Assembly: GCA_964247055.1 (NCBI GenBank)
Contig: OZ176052.1
Location: 14,260,001 to 14,324,000, forward strand
DNA from: Paragordius varius
Lineage: Eukaryota; Nematomorpha
Direction of reading: 5' to 3'
Length of the DNA stretch: 64,000 bases
Below, piece after piece: positions 24,521 through 37,050 of the stretch; the first letter of the stretch is position 1; the number at the start of each line of letters is the position of its first letter. The translations under genes were made by a program, and so were the position numbers. Below the pieces are notes generated by a model, which did not search any database, was not told the origin of the DNA, and was given only the letters and a program-made list of their open reading frames with translations.

Positions 24521-27500
24521 TCAAATTTGGATTTTAGGTAGCCATTTTTATTTTTAAAATCGTATAAAATAAATTTTTTAAATATTTAAAAATTCATAAA
24601 AATTACATTTATACTCCGATCTCGAAAATATTTGGGGTGATGATGGAACTACCATAGGGCTACCCAAAAAAAATTATAGTGACATCACCTGATCAAATTT
24701 GGATTTTAGGTAGCCATTTTTATTTTTAAAATCGTATAAAATAAATTTTTTAAATATTTAAAAAATTCATAAAAATTACATTTATAGTCCGATCACAATA
24801 TTTGGGGTGATGATGGAACTACCATAGGGCTACCCAAAAAAAATTATAGTGACATCACCTGATCAAATTTGGATTTTAGGTAGCCATTTTTATTTTTAAA
24901 ATCGTATAAAATAAATTTTTTAAATATTTAAAAAATTCATAAAAATTACATTTATAGTCCGATCCCCAAAATATTTGAGGTGATGATGGAACAACCATAG
25001 GGCTACGCAAAAAAAATTATGGCGACATCACCTGATCAAATTTGGATTTTAGGTAGCCATTTTTATTTTTAAAATCGTATAAAATAAATTTTTTAAATAT
25101 TTAAAAAATTCAAAAAAATTACATTTATACTCCGATCTCGAAAATATTTGGGGTGATGATGGAACTATTATAGGGCTACCTAAAAAAAATTATGGCGACA
25201 TCACCTGATCAAATTTAGATTTTAGGTAGCCATTTTTATTTTTAAAATCGTATAAAATAAATTTTTTAAATATTTAAAAAATTCATAAAAATTACATTTA
25301 TACTCCGATCTCGAAAATATTTGGGGTGATGATGGAACTACCATAGGGCTACCCAAAAAAAATTATAGTGACATCACCTGATCAAATTTGGATTTTAGGT
25401 AGCCATTTTTATTTTTAAAATCGTATAAAATAAATTTTTTAAATATTTAAAAAATTCATAAAAATTACATTTATAGTCCGATCACAATATTTGGGGTGAT
25501 GATGGAACTACCATAGGGCTACCCAAAAAAAATTATAGTGACATCACCTGATCAAATTTGGATTTTAGGTAGCCATTTTTATTTTTAAAATCGTATAAAA
25601 TAAATTTTTTAAATATTTAAAAAATTCATAAAAATTACATTTATAGTCCGATCCCCAAAATATTTGGGGTGATGATGGAACAACCATAGGGCTACGCAAA
25701 AAAATTTATGGCGACATCACCTGATCAAATTTGGATTTTAGGTAGCCATTTTTATTTTTAAAATCGTATAAAATAAATTTTTTAAATATTTAAAAAATTC
25801 ATAAAAATTACATTTATACTCCGATCTCGAAAATATTTGGGGTGATGATGGAACTACCATAGGGCTACCCAAAAAAAATTATAGTGACATCACCTGATCA
25901 AATTTGGATTTTAGGTAACCATTTTTATTTTTAATATCGTATAAAATAAATTTTTAAAATATTTAAAAAATTCATAAAAATTACATTTATAGTCCGATCA
26001 CAATATTTGGGGTGATGATGGAACTACCATAGGGCTACCCAAAAAAAATTATGGCGACATCACCTGATCAAATTTGGATTTTAGGTAGCCATTTTTATTT
26101 TTAAAATCGTATAAAATAAATTAAATGTTTAAAAAATTCATAAAAATTACATTTATAGTCCGATCCCCAAAATATTTGGGGATGGAATTACCATAGGGCT
26201 ACCCAAAAAAAATTATGGTGACATCACCTGATCAAATTTGGATTTTAGGTAGCCATTTTTATTTTTAAAATCGTATAAAATAAATTTTTTAAATATTTAA
26301 AAAATTCATAAAAATTACATTTATACTCCGATCTCGAAAATATTTGGGGTGATGATGGAACTACCATAGGGCTACCCAAAAAAAATTATAGTGACATCAC
26401 CTGATCAAATTTGGATTTTAGGTAGCCATTTTTATTTTAAAAATCGTCTAAAATAAATTTTTTAAATATTTAAAAAATTCAAAAAAATTACATTTATACT
26501 CCGACCTCGAAAATATTTGGGGTGATGATGGAACTACCATAGGGCTACCCAAAAAAAATTATGGCGACATCACCTGATCAAATTTGGATTTTAGGTAGCC
26601 ATTTTTATTTTTAAAATCGTATAAAATAAATTTTTTAAATATTTAAAAATTCATAAAAATTACATTTATACTCCGATCTCGAAAATATTTGGGGTGATGA
26701 TGGAACTACCATAGGGCTACCCAAAAAAAATTATAGTGACATCACCTGATCAAATTTGGATTTTAGGTAGCCATTTTTATTTTTAAAATCGTATAAAATA
26801 AATTTTTTAAATATTTAAAAAATTCATAAAAATTACATTTATAGTCCGATCACAATATTTGGGGTGATGATGGAACTACCATAGGGCTACCCAAAAAAAA
26901 TTATAGTGACATCACCTGATCAAATTTGGATTTTAGGTAGCCATTTTTATTTTTAAAATCGTATAAAATAAATTTTTTAAATATTTAAAAAATTCATAAA
27001 AATTACATTTATAGTCCGATCCCCAAAATATTTGAGGTGATGATGGAACAACCATAGGGCTACGCAAAAAAAATTATGGCGACATCACCTGATCAAATTT
27101 GGATTTTAGGTAGCCATTTTTATTTTTAAAATCGTATAAAATAAATTTTTTAAATATTTAAAAAATTCAAAAAAATTACATTTATACTCCGATCTCGAAA
27201 ATATTTGGGGTGATGATGGAACTATTATAGGGCTACCTAAAAAAAATTATGGCGACATCACCTGATCAAATTTGGATTTTAGGTAGCCATTTTTATTTTT
27301 AAAATCGTATAAAATAAATTTTTTAAATATTTAAAAAATTCATAAAAATTACATTTATACTCCGATCTCGAAAATATTTGGGGTGATGATGGAATAACCA
27401 TAGGGCTACCCAAAAAAAATTATAGTGACATCACCTGATCAAATTTGGATTTTAGGTAGCCATTTTTATTTTTAAAATCGTATAAAATAAATTTTTTAAA

Positions 27501-28480
27501 TATTTAAAAAATTCATAAAAATTACATTTATAGTCCGATCACAATATTTGGGGTGATGATGGAACTACCATAGGGCTACCCAAAAAAAATTATAGTGACA
27601 TCACCTGATCAAATTTGGATTTTAGGTAGCCATTTTTATTTTTAAAATCGTATAAAATAAATTTTTTAAATATTTAAAAAATTCATAAAAATTACATTTA
27701 TAGTCCGATCCCCAAAATATTTGGGGTGATGATGGAACAACCATAGGGCTACGCAAAAAAAATTATGGCGACATCACCTGATCAAATTTGGATTTTAGGT
27801 AGCCATTTTTATTTTTAAAATCGTATAAAATAAATTTTTTAAATATTTAAAAAATTCATAAAAATTACATTTATACTCCGATCTCGAAAATATTTGGGGT
27901 GATGATGGAACTACCATAGGGCTACCCAAAAAAAATTATAGTGACATCACCTGATCAAATTTGGATTTTAGGTAACCATTTTTATTTTTAATATCGTATA
28001 AAATAAATTTTTAAAATATTTAAAAAATTCATAAAAATTACATTTATAGTCCGATCACAATATTTGGGGTGATGATGGAACTACCATAGGGCTACCCAAA
28101 AAAAATTATGGCGACATCACCTGATCAAATTTGGATTTTAGGTAGCCATTTTTATTTTTAAAATCGTATAAAATAAATTAAATGTTTAAAAAATTCATAA
28201 AAATTACATTTATAGTCCGATCCCCAAAATATTTGGGGATGGAATTACCATAGGGCTACCCAAAAAAAATTATGGTGACATCACCTGATCAAATTTGGAT
28301 TTTAGGTAGCCATTTTTATTTTTAAAATCGTATAAAATAAATTTTTTAAATATTTAAAAAATTCATAAAAATTACATTTATACTCCGATCTCGAAAATAT
28401 TTGGGGTGATGATGGAACTACCATAGGGCTACCCAAAAAAAATTATAGTGACATCACCTGATCAAATTTGGATTTTAGGT
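24520..28480 (+). repeat. 2,057-bp tandem HOR, second occurrence
   Basis: As in block L, attaaatg at 26120 and 28177 and atcacaat at 24792 and about 26849 are 2,057 bp apart. Finding the same tandem pair twice, 14,469 bp apart, shows that the 12-mer was already tandem before the large block was copied. This gives the order of events: first the 2,057-bp duplication, then the duplication of the roughly 10-kb block. Confidence 0.85.
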
Positions 28481-29139
28481 AACCATTTTTATTTTTAATA
28501 TCGTATAAAATAAATTTTTTAAATATTTAAAAAATTCATAAAAATTACATTTATAGTCCGATCCCCAAAATATTTGGGGTGATGATGGAACTACCATAAG
28601 GCTACCCAAAAAAAATTATAGTGACATCACCTGATCAAATTTGGATTTTAGGTAGCCATTTTTATTTTTAAAATCGTATAAAATAAATTTTTTAAATATT
28701 TAAAAAATTCAAAAAAATTACATTTATACTCCGATCTCGAAAATATTTAAGGTGATGATGGAACTACCATAGGGGTACCCAAAAAAAATTATGGCGACAT
28801 CACCTGATCAAATTTGGATTTTAGGTAGCCATTTTTATTTTTAAAATCGTATAAAATAAATTTTTTAAATGTTTAAAAAATTCATAAAAATTACATTTAT
28901 AGTCCGATCCCCAAAATATTTGGGGTGATGATGGAATTACCATAGGGCTACCCAAAAAAATTATGGTGACATCACCTAATCAAATTTGGATTTTAGGTAG
29001 CCATTTTTATTTTTAAAATCGTATAAAATAAATTTTTTAAATATTTAAAAAATTCATAAAAATTACATTTATACTCCGATCTCGAAAATATTTGGGGTGA
29101 TGATGGAACTACCATAGGGCTACCCAAAAAAAATTATAG

Positions 29140-32100
29140 TGACATCACCTGATCAAATTTGGATTTTAGGTAGCCATTTTTATTTTTAAAATCGTATAAA
29201 ATAAATTTTTTAAATATTTAAAAAATTCATAAAAATTACATTTATAGTCCGATCCCCAAAATATTTGAGGTGATGATGGAACAACCATAGGGCTACGCAA
29301 AAAAAATTATGGCGACATCACCTGATCAAATTTGGATTTTAGGTAGCCATTTTTATTTTTAAAATCGTAAAAAATAAATTTTTTAAATATTTAAAAAATT
29401 GAAAAAAATTACATTTATACTCCGATCTCGAAAATATTTGGGGTGATGATGGAACTACCATAGGGCTACCCAAAAAAAATTATGGCGACATCACCTGATC
29501 AAATTTGGATTTTAGGTAGCCATTTTTATTTTTAAAATCGTATAAAATAAATTTTTTAAATAATTAAAAAATTCATAAAAATTACATTTATACTCCGATC
29601 TCGAAAATATTTGGGGTGATGATGGAACTACCATAGGCCTACCCAAGAAAAATTATAGTGACATCACCTGATCAAATTTGGATTTTAGGTAGCCATTTTT
29701 ATTTTTAAAATCGTATAAAATAAATTTTTTAAATATTTAAAAAATTCATAAAAATTACATTTATAGTCCGATCCCCAAAATATTTGGGGTGATGATGGAA
29801 TTACCATAGGGCTACCCAAAAAAAATTATGGTGACATCACCTGATCAAATTTGGATTTTAGGTAGCCATTTTTATTTTTAATATCGTATAAAATAAATTT
29901 TTTAAATATTTAAAAAATTCATAAAAATTACATTTATAGTCCGATCCACAAAATATTTGAGGTGATGATGGAACAACCATAGGGCTACGCAAAAAAAATT
30001 ATGGCGACATCACCTGATCAAATTTGGATTTTAGGTAGCCATTTTTATTTTTAAAATCGTATAAAATAAATTTTTTAAATATTTAAAAAATTCAAAAAAA
30101 TTACATTTATACTCCGATCTCGAAAATATTTGGGGTGATGATGGAACTACCATAGGGCTACCCAAAAAAAATTATGGCGACATCACCTGATCAAATTTGG
30201 ATTTTAGGTAGCCATTTTTATTTTTAAAATCGTATAAAATAAATTTTTAAAATATTTAAAAAATTCATAAAAATTACATTTATACTCCGATCTCGAAAAT
30301 ATTTGGGGTGATGATGGAACTACCATAGGGCTACCCAAAAAAAATTATAGTGACATCACCTGATCAAATTTGGATTTTAGGTAGCCATTTTTATTTTTAA
30401 AATCGTATAAAATAAATTTTTTAAATATTTAAAAAATTCATAAAAATTACATTTATAGTCCGATCCCCAAAATATTTGAGGTGATGATGGAACAACCATA
30501 GGGCTACGCAAAAAAAATTATGGCGACATCACCTGATCAAATTTGGATTTTAGGTAGCCATTTTTATTTTTAAAATCGTAAAAAATAAATTTTTTAAATA
30601 TTTAAAAAATTCAAAAAAATTACATTTATACTCCGATCTCGAAAATATTTGGGGTGATGATGGAACTACCATAGGGCTACCCAAAAAAAATTATGGCGAC
30701 ATCACCTGATCAAATTTGGATTTTAGGTAGCCATTTTTATTTTTAAAATCGTATAAAATAAATTTTTTAAATAATTAAAAAATTCATAAAAATTACATTT
30801 ATACTCCGATCTCGAAAATATTTGGGGTGATGATGGAACTACCATAGGCCTACCCAAGAAAAATTATAGTGACATCACCTGATCAAATTTGGATTTTAGG
30901 TAGCCATTTTTATTTTTAAAATCGTATAAAATAAATTTTTTAAATATTTAAAAAATTCATAAAAATTACATTTATAGTCCGATCCCCAAAATATTTGGGG
31001 TGATGATGGAATTACCATAGGGCTACCCAAAAAAAATTATGGTGACATCACCTGATCAAATTTGGATTTTAGGTAGCCATTTTTATTTTTAATATCGTAT
31101 AAAATAAATTTTTTAAATATTTAAAAAATTCATAAAAATTACATTTATAGTCCGATCCACAAAATATTTGAGGTGATGATGGAACAACCATAGGGCTACG
31201 CAAAAAAAATTATGGCGACATCACCTGATCAAATTTGGATTTTAGGTAGCCATTTTTATTTTTAAAATCGTATAAAATAAATTTTTTAAATATTTAAAAA
31301 ATTCAAAAAAATTACATTTATACTCCGATCTCGAAAATATTTGGGGTGATGATGGAACTACCATAGGGCTACCCAAAAAAAATTATGGCGACATCACCTG
31401 ATCAAATTTGGATTTTAGGTAGCCATTTTTATTTTTAAAATCGTATAAAATAAATTTTTTAAATATTTAAAAAATTCATAAAAATTACATTTATACTCCG
31501 ATCTCGAAAATATTTGGGGTGATGATGGAACTACCATAGGGCTACCCAAAAAAAATTATAGTGACATCACCTGATCAAATTTGGATTTTAGGTAGCCATT
31601 TTTATTTTTAAAATCGTATAAAATAAATTTTTTAAATATTTAAAAAATTCATAAAAATTACATTTATACTCCGATCTCGAAAATATTTGGGGTGATGATG
31701 GAACTACCATAGGGCTACCCAAAAAAAATTATAGTGACATTACCTGATCAAATTTGGATTTTAGGTAGCCATTTTTATTTTTAAAATCGTATAAAATAAA
31801 TTTTTTAAATATTTAAAAAATTCATAAAAATTACATTTATAGTCCGATCCCCAAAATATTTGAGGTGATGATGGAACAACCATAGGGCTACGCAAAAAAA
31901 ATTATGGCGACATCACCTGATCAAATTTGGATTTTAGGTAGCCATTTTTATTTTTAAAATCGTAAAAAATAAATTTTTTAAATATTTAAAAAATTCAAAA
32001 AAATTACATTTATACTCCGATCTCGAAAATATTTGGGGTGATGATGGAACTACCATAGGGCTACCCAAAAAAAATTATGGCGACATCACCTGATCCAATT

Positions 32101-33500
32101 TGGATTTTAGGTAGCCATTTTTATTTTTAAAATCGTATAAAATAAATTTTTTAAATATTTAAAAAATTCATAAAAATTACATTTATACTCCGATCTCGAA
32201 AATATTTGGGGTGATGATGGAACTACCATAGGCCTACCCAAGAAAAATTATAGTGACATCACCTGATCAAATTTGGATTTTAGGTAGCCATTTTTATTTT
32301 TAAAATCGTATAAAATAAATTTTTTAAATATTTAAAAAATTCATAAAAATTACATTTATAGTCCGATCCCCAAAATATTTGGGGTGATGATGGAATTACC
32401 ATAGGGCTACCCAAAAAAAATTATGGTGACATCACCTGATCAAATTTGGATTTTAGGTAGCCATTTTTATTTTTAATATCGTATAAAATAAATTTTTTAA
32501 ATATTTAAAAAATTCATAAAAATTACATTTATAGTCCGATCCACAAAATATTTGAGGTGATGATGGAACAACCATAGGGCTACGCAAAAAAAATTATGGC
32601 GACATCACCTGATCAAATTTGGATTTTAGGTAGCCATTTTTATTTTTAAAATCGTATAAAATAAATTTTTTAAATATTTAAAAAATTCAAAAAAATTACA
32701 TTTATACTCCGATCTCGAAAATATTTGGGGTGATGATGGAACTACCATAGGGCTACCCAAAAAAAATTATGGCGACATCACCTGATCAAATTTGGATTTT
32801 AGGTAGCCATTTTTATTTTTAAAATCGTATAAAATAAATTTTTTAAATATTTAAAAAATTCATAAAAATTACATTTATACTCCGATCTCGAAAATATTTG
32901 GGGTGATGATGGAACTACCATAGGGCTACCCAAAAAAAATTATAGTGACATCACCTGATCAAATTTGGATTTTAGGTAGCCATTTTTATTTTTAAAATCG
33001 TATAAAATAAATTTTTTAAATATTTAAAAAATTCATAAAAATTACATTTATACTCCGATCTCGAAAATATTTGGGGTGATGATGGAACTACCATAGGGCT
33101 ACCCAAAAAAAATTATAGTGACATCACCTGATCAAATTTGGATTTTAGGTAGCCATTTTTATTTTTAAAATCGTATAAAATAAATTTTTTAAATATTTAA
33201 AAAATTCATAAAAATTACATTTATAGTCCGATCCCCAAAATATTTGGGGTGATGATGGAACTACCATAGGGCTACCCAAAAAAAATTATAGTGACATCAC
33301 CTGATCAAATTTGGATTTTAGGTAGCCATTTTTATTTTTAAAATCGTAAAAAATAAATTTTTTAAATATTTAAAAAATTCAAACAAATTACATTTATACT
33401 CCGATCTCGAAAATATTTGGGGTGATGATGGAACTACCATAGGGCTACCCAAAAAAAATTATAGCGACATCACCTGATCAAATTTGGATTTTAGGTAGCC
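29140..33500 (+). repeat. 8-mer HOR, second occurrence, first unit shortened to 7 monomers
   Basis: The marker cgtaaaaaat lies at 29366, 30577, 31961 and 33345, spacings of 1,211, 1,384 and 1,384 bp, and again at 34555 (1,210 bp). The marker cataggcctacccaag is at 29632, 30843 and 32227. Compared with 14.85-19.75 kb the first unit has lost one monomer. The 1-bp deletions seen at about 17850 and 18472 in the first occurrence are absent here, so those arose after the copying. Confidence 0.85.
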
Positions 33501-34700
33501 ATTTTTATTTTTAAAATCGTATAAAATAAATTTTTTAAATGTTTAAAAAATTCATAAAAATTACATTTATAGTCCGATCCACAAAATATTTGGGGTGATG
33601 ATGGAATTACCATAGGGCTACCCAAAAAAATTATGGTGACATCACCTGATCAAATTTGGATTTTAGGTAGCCATTTTTATTTTTAAAATCGTATAAAATA
33701 AATTTTTTAAATATTTAAAAAATTCATAAAAATTACATTTATACTCCGATCTCGAAAATATTTGGGGTGATGATGGAACTACCATAGGGCTACCCAAAAA
33801 AAATTATGGTGACATCACCTGATCAAATTTGGATTTTAGGTAGCCATTTTTATTTTTAAAATCGTATAAAATAAATTTTTTAAATATTTAAAAAATTCAA
33901 AAAAATTACATTTATACTCCGATCTCGAAAATATTTGGGGGTGATGATGGAACTACCATAGGGCTACCCAAAAAAAATTATGGCGACATCACCTGATCAA
34001 ATTTGGATTTTAGGTAGCCATTTTTATTTTTAAAATCGTATAAAATAAATTTTTTAAATATTTAAAAAATTCATAAAAATTACATTTATACTCCGATCTC
34101 GAAAATATTTGGGGTGATGATGGAACTACCATAGGGCTACCCAAAAAAAATTATAGTGACATCACCTGATCAAATTTGGATTTTAGGTAGCCATTTTTAT
34201 TTTTAAAATCGTATAAAATAAATTTTTTAAATATTTAAAAAATTCATAAAAATTACATTTATACTCCGATCTCGAAAATATTTGGGGTGATGATGGAACT
34301 ACCATAGGGCTACCCAAAAAAAATTATAGTGACATCACCTGATCAAATTTGGATTTTAGGTAGCCATTTTTATTTTTAAAATCGTATAAAATAAATTTTT
34401 TAAATATTTAAAAAATTCATAAAAATTACATTTATAGTCCGATCCCCAAAATATTTGGGGTGATGATGGAACTACCATAGGGCTACCCAAAAAAAATTAT
34501 AGTGACATCACCTGATCAAATTTGGATTTTAGGTAGCCATTTTTATTTTTAAAATCGTAAAAAATAAATTTTTTAAATATTTAAAAAATTCAAACAAATT
34601 ACATTTATACTCCGATCTCGAAAATATTTGGGGTGATGATGGAACTACCATAGGGCTACCCAAAAAAAATTATGGCGACATCACCTGATCAAATTTGGAT
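32100..34700 (+). repeat. 2.6-kb segment duplicated at 36.95-39.54 kb (source or sister copy)
   Basis: A 4,838-bp offset joins cataggcct (32227 and 37065), cgtaaaaaat (33345 and 38183; 34555 and 39393) and attcaaacaaatt (33380 and 38218; 34591 and 39428, offset 4,837). The two attcaaacaaatt monomers within the segment are themselves 1,211 bp (7 monomers) apart, so a 7-mer period is nested inside. A single extra G (atttgggggtg) at about 33940 is private to this copy. Confidence 0.85.
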
Positions 34701-36060
34701 TTTAGGTAGCCATTTTTATTTTTAAAATCGTATAAAATAAATTTTTTAAATATTTAAAAAATTCATAAAAATTACATTTATAGTCCGATCCCCAAAATAT
34801 TTGGGGTGATGATGGAACTACCATAGGGCTACCCAAAAAAAATATGGTGACATCACCTGATCAAATTTGGATTTTAGGTAGCCATTTTTATTTTTAAAAT
34901 CGTATAAAATAAATTTTTTAAATATTTAAAAAATTCATAAAAATTACATTTATACTCCGATCTCGAAAATATTTGGGGTGATGATGGAACTACCATAGGG
35001 CTACCCAAAAAAATTATAGTGACATCACCTGATCAAATTTGGATTTTAGGTAGCCATTTTTATTTTTAAAATCGTATAAAATAAATTTTTTAAATATTTA
35101 AAAAATTCATAAAAATTACATTTATACTCCGATCCCCAAAATATTTGGGGTGATGATGGAATTACCATAGGGCTACCCAAAAAAAATTATGGTGACATCA
35201 CCTGATCAAATTTGGATTTTAGGTAGCCATTTTTATTTTTAATATCGTATAAAATAAATTTTTTAAATATTTAAAAAATTCATAAAAATTACATTTATAG
35301 TCCGATCCACAAAATATTTGAGGTGATGATGGAACAACCATAGGGCTACGCAAAAAAAATTATGGCGACATCACCTGATCAAATTTGGATTTTAGGTAGC
35401 CATTTTTATTTTTAAAATCGTATAAAATAAATTTTTTAAATATTTAAAAAATTCAAAAAAATTACATTTATACTCCGATCTCGAAAATATTTGGGGTGAT
35501 GATGGAACTACCATAGGGCTACCCAAAAAAAATTATGGCGATATCACCTGATCAAATTTGGATTTTAGGTAGCCATTTTTATTTTTAAAATCGTATAAAA
35601 TAAATTTTTTAAATATTTAAAAAATTCATAAAAATTACATTTATACTCCGATCTCGAAAATATTTGGGATGATGATGGAACTACCATAGGGCTACCCAAA
35701 AAAAATTATAGTGACATCACCTGATCAAATTTGGATTTTAGGTAGCCATTTTTATTTTTAAAATCGTATAAAATAAATTTTTTAAATATTTAAAAAATTC
35801 ATAAAAATTACATTTATACTCCGATCTCGAAAATATTTGGGGTGATGATGGAACTACCATAGGGCTACCCAAAAAAAATTATAGTGACATCACCTGATCA
35901 AATTTGGATTTTAGGTAGCCATTTTTATTTTTAAAATCGTATAAAATAAATTTTTTAAATATTTAAAAAATTCATAAAAATTACATTTATACTCCGATCT
36001 CGAAAATATTTGGGGTGATGATGGAACTACCATAGGGCTACCCAAAAAAAATTATAGTGA
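34700..36060 (+). repeat. Satellite linker of eight monomers between duplicated blocks
   Basis: Plain class A, B and C monomers. The 35.13-35.45 kb part repeats the B (aattacc, aatatcg) then C (gatccacaaaat, gaggtg, aacaacc) order seen in every unit of the 8-mer HOR. Three nearly identical class A monomers with atagtgac follow at about 35.64-36.13 kb, separated only by private changes such as tttgggatgatg (about 35665). Nothing other than satellite is present. Confidence 0.7.
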
Positions 36061-37050
36061 CATCACCTGATCAAATTTGGATTTTAGGTAGCCATTTTTA
36101 TTTTTAAAATCGTATAAAATAAATTTTTTAAATATTTAAAAAATTCAAAAAAATTACATTTATACTCCGATCTCGAAAATATTTGGGGTGATGATGGAAC
36201 TACCATAGGGCTACCCAAAAAAAATTATGGCGACATCACCTGATCTAATTTGGATTTTAGGTAGCCATTTTTATTTTTAAAATCGTATAAAATAAATTTT
36301 TTAAATGTTTAAAAAATTCATAAAAATTACATTTATACTCCGATCTCGAAAATATTTGGGGTGATGATGGAACTACCATAGGGCTACCCAAAAAAAATTA
36401 TAGTGACATCACCTGATCAAATTTGGATTTTAGGTAGCCATTTTTATTTTTAAAATCGTATAAAATAAATTTTTTAAATATTTAAAAAATTCATAAAAAT
36501 TACATTTATAGTCCGATCACAATATTTGGGGTGATGATGGAACTACCATAGGGCTACCCAAAAAAAATTATAGTGACATCACCTGATCAAATTTGGATTT
36601 TAGGTAGCCATTTTATTTTTAAAATCGTATAAAATAAATTTTTTAAATATTTAAAAAATTCATAAAAATTACATTTATAGTCCGATCCCCAAAATATTTG
36701 AGGTGATGATGGAACAACCATAGGGCTACGCAAAAAAAATTATGGCGACATCACCTGATCAAATTTGGATTTTAGGTAGCCATTTTTATTTTTAAAATCG
36801 TATAAAATAAATTTTTTAAATATTTAAAAAATTCAAAAAAATTACATTTATACTCCGATCTCGAAAATATTTGGGGTGATGATGGAACTATTATAGGGCT
36901 ATTTAAAAAAAATTATGGCGACATCACCTGATCAAATTTGGATTTTAGGTAGCCATTTTTATTTTTAAAATCGTATAAAATAAATTTTTTAAATATTTAA
37001 AAAATTCATAAAAATTACATTTATACTCCGATCTCGAAAATATTTGGGGT
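36060..37050 (+). repeat. 1-kb segment duplicated at 39.69-40.68 kb
   Basis: Offsets of 3,628-3,629 bp join atgttt (36305 and 39933), atcacaat (36517 and 40145) and ctatttaaaa (36899 and 40528). The 1-bp offset change is explained by a T missing at about 36611 (ccattttattttt). The ggctattt monomer is a derivative of the aactattatagggctacct monomer of the 2,057-bp HOR, so this segment descends from block L type sequence. Confidence 0.82.

Larger units (their letters stand above)
24520..33730 (+). repeat. Block L': second copy of the 9.9-kb block, four monomers shorter
   Basis: It matches block L in order and orientation, as shown by the shared markers listed there. It lacks about 518 bp (three monomers, 14.65-15.17 kb of block L) and one monomer corresponding to about 16.33-16.50 kb, the one carrying ctacccaaaaaaaatatgg. 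Private differences show that it is not an assembly echo base for base: atttagat at 25212, aaataacca near 27400, cataaggct at about 28597, and normal cgtataaaat at 25248 where block L has cgtctaaaat. The right end lies near 33.73 kb, where block L turns to a class B aacaacc monomer and this copy to class A. Confidence 0.88.

Noticed and set aside
10050-33730. Large duplication as a pure assembly artefact
   Set aside because: The copies differ by private substitutions and by four whole monomers, which an assembly echo would not produce. An assembly error cannot be fully excluded without long reads.
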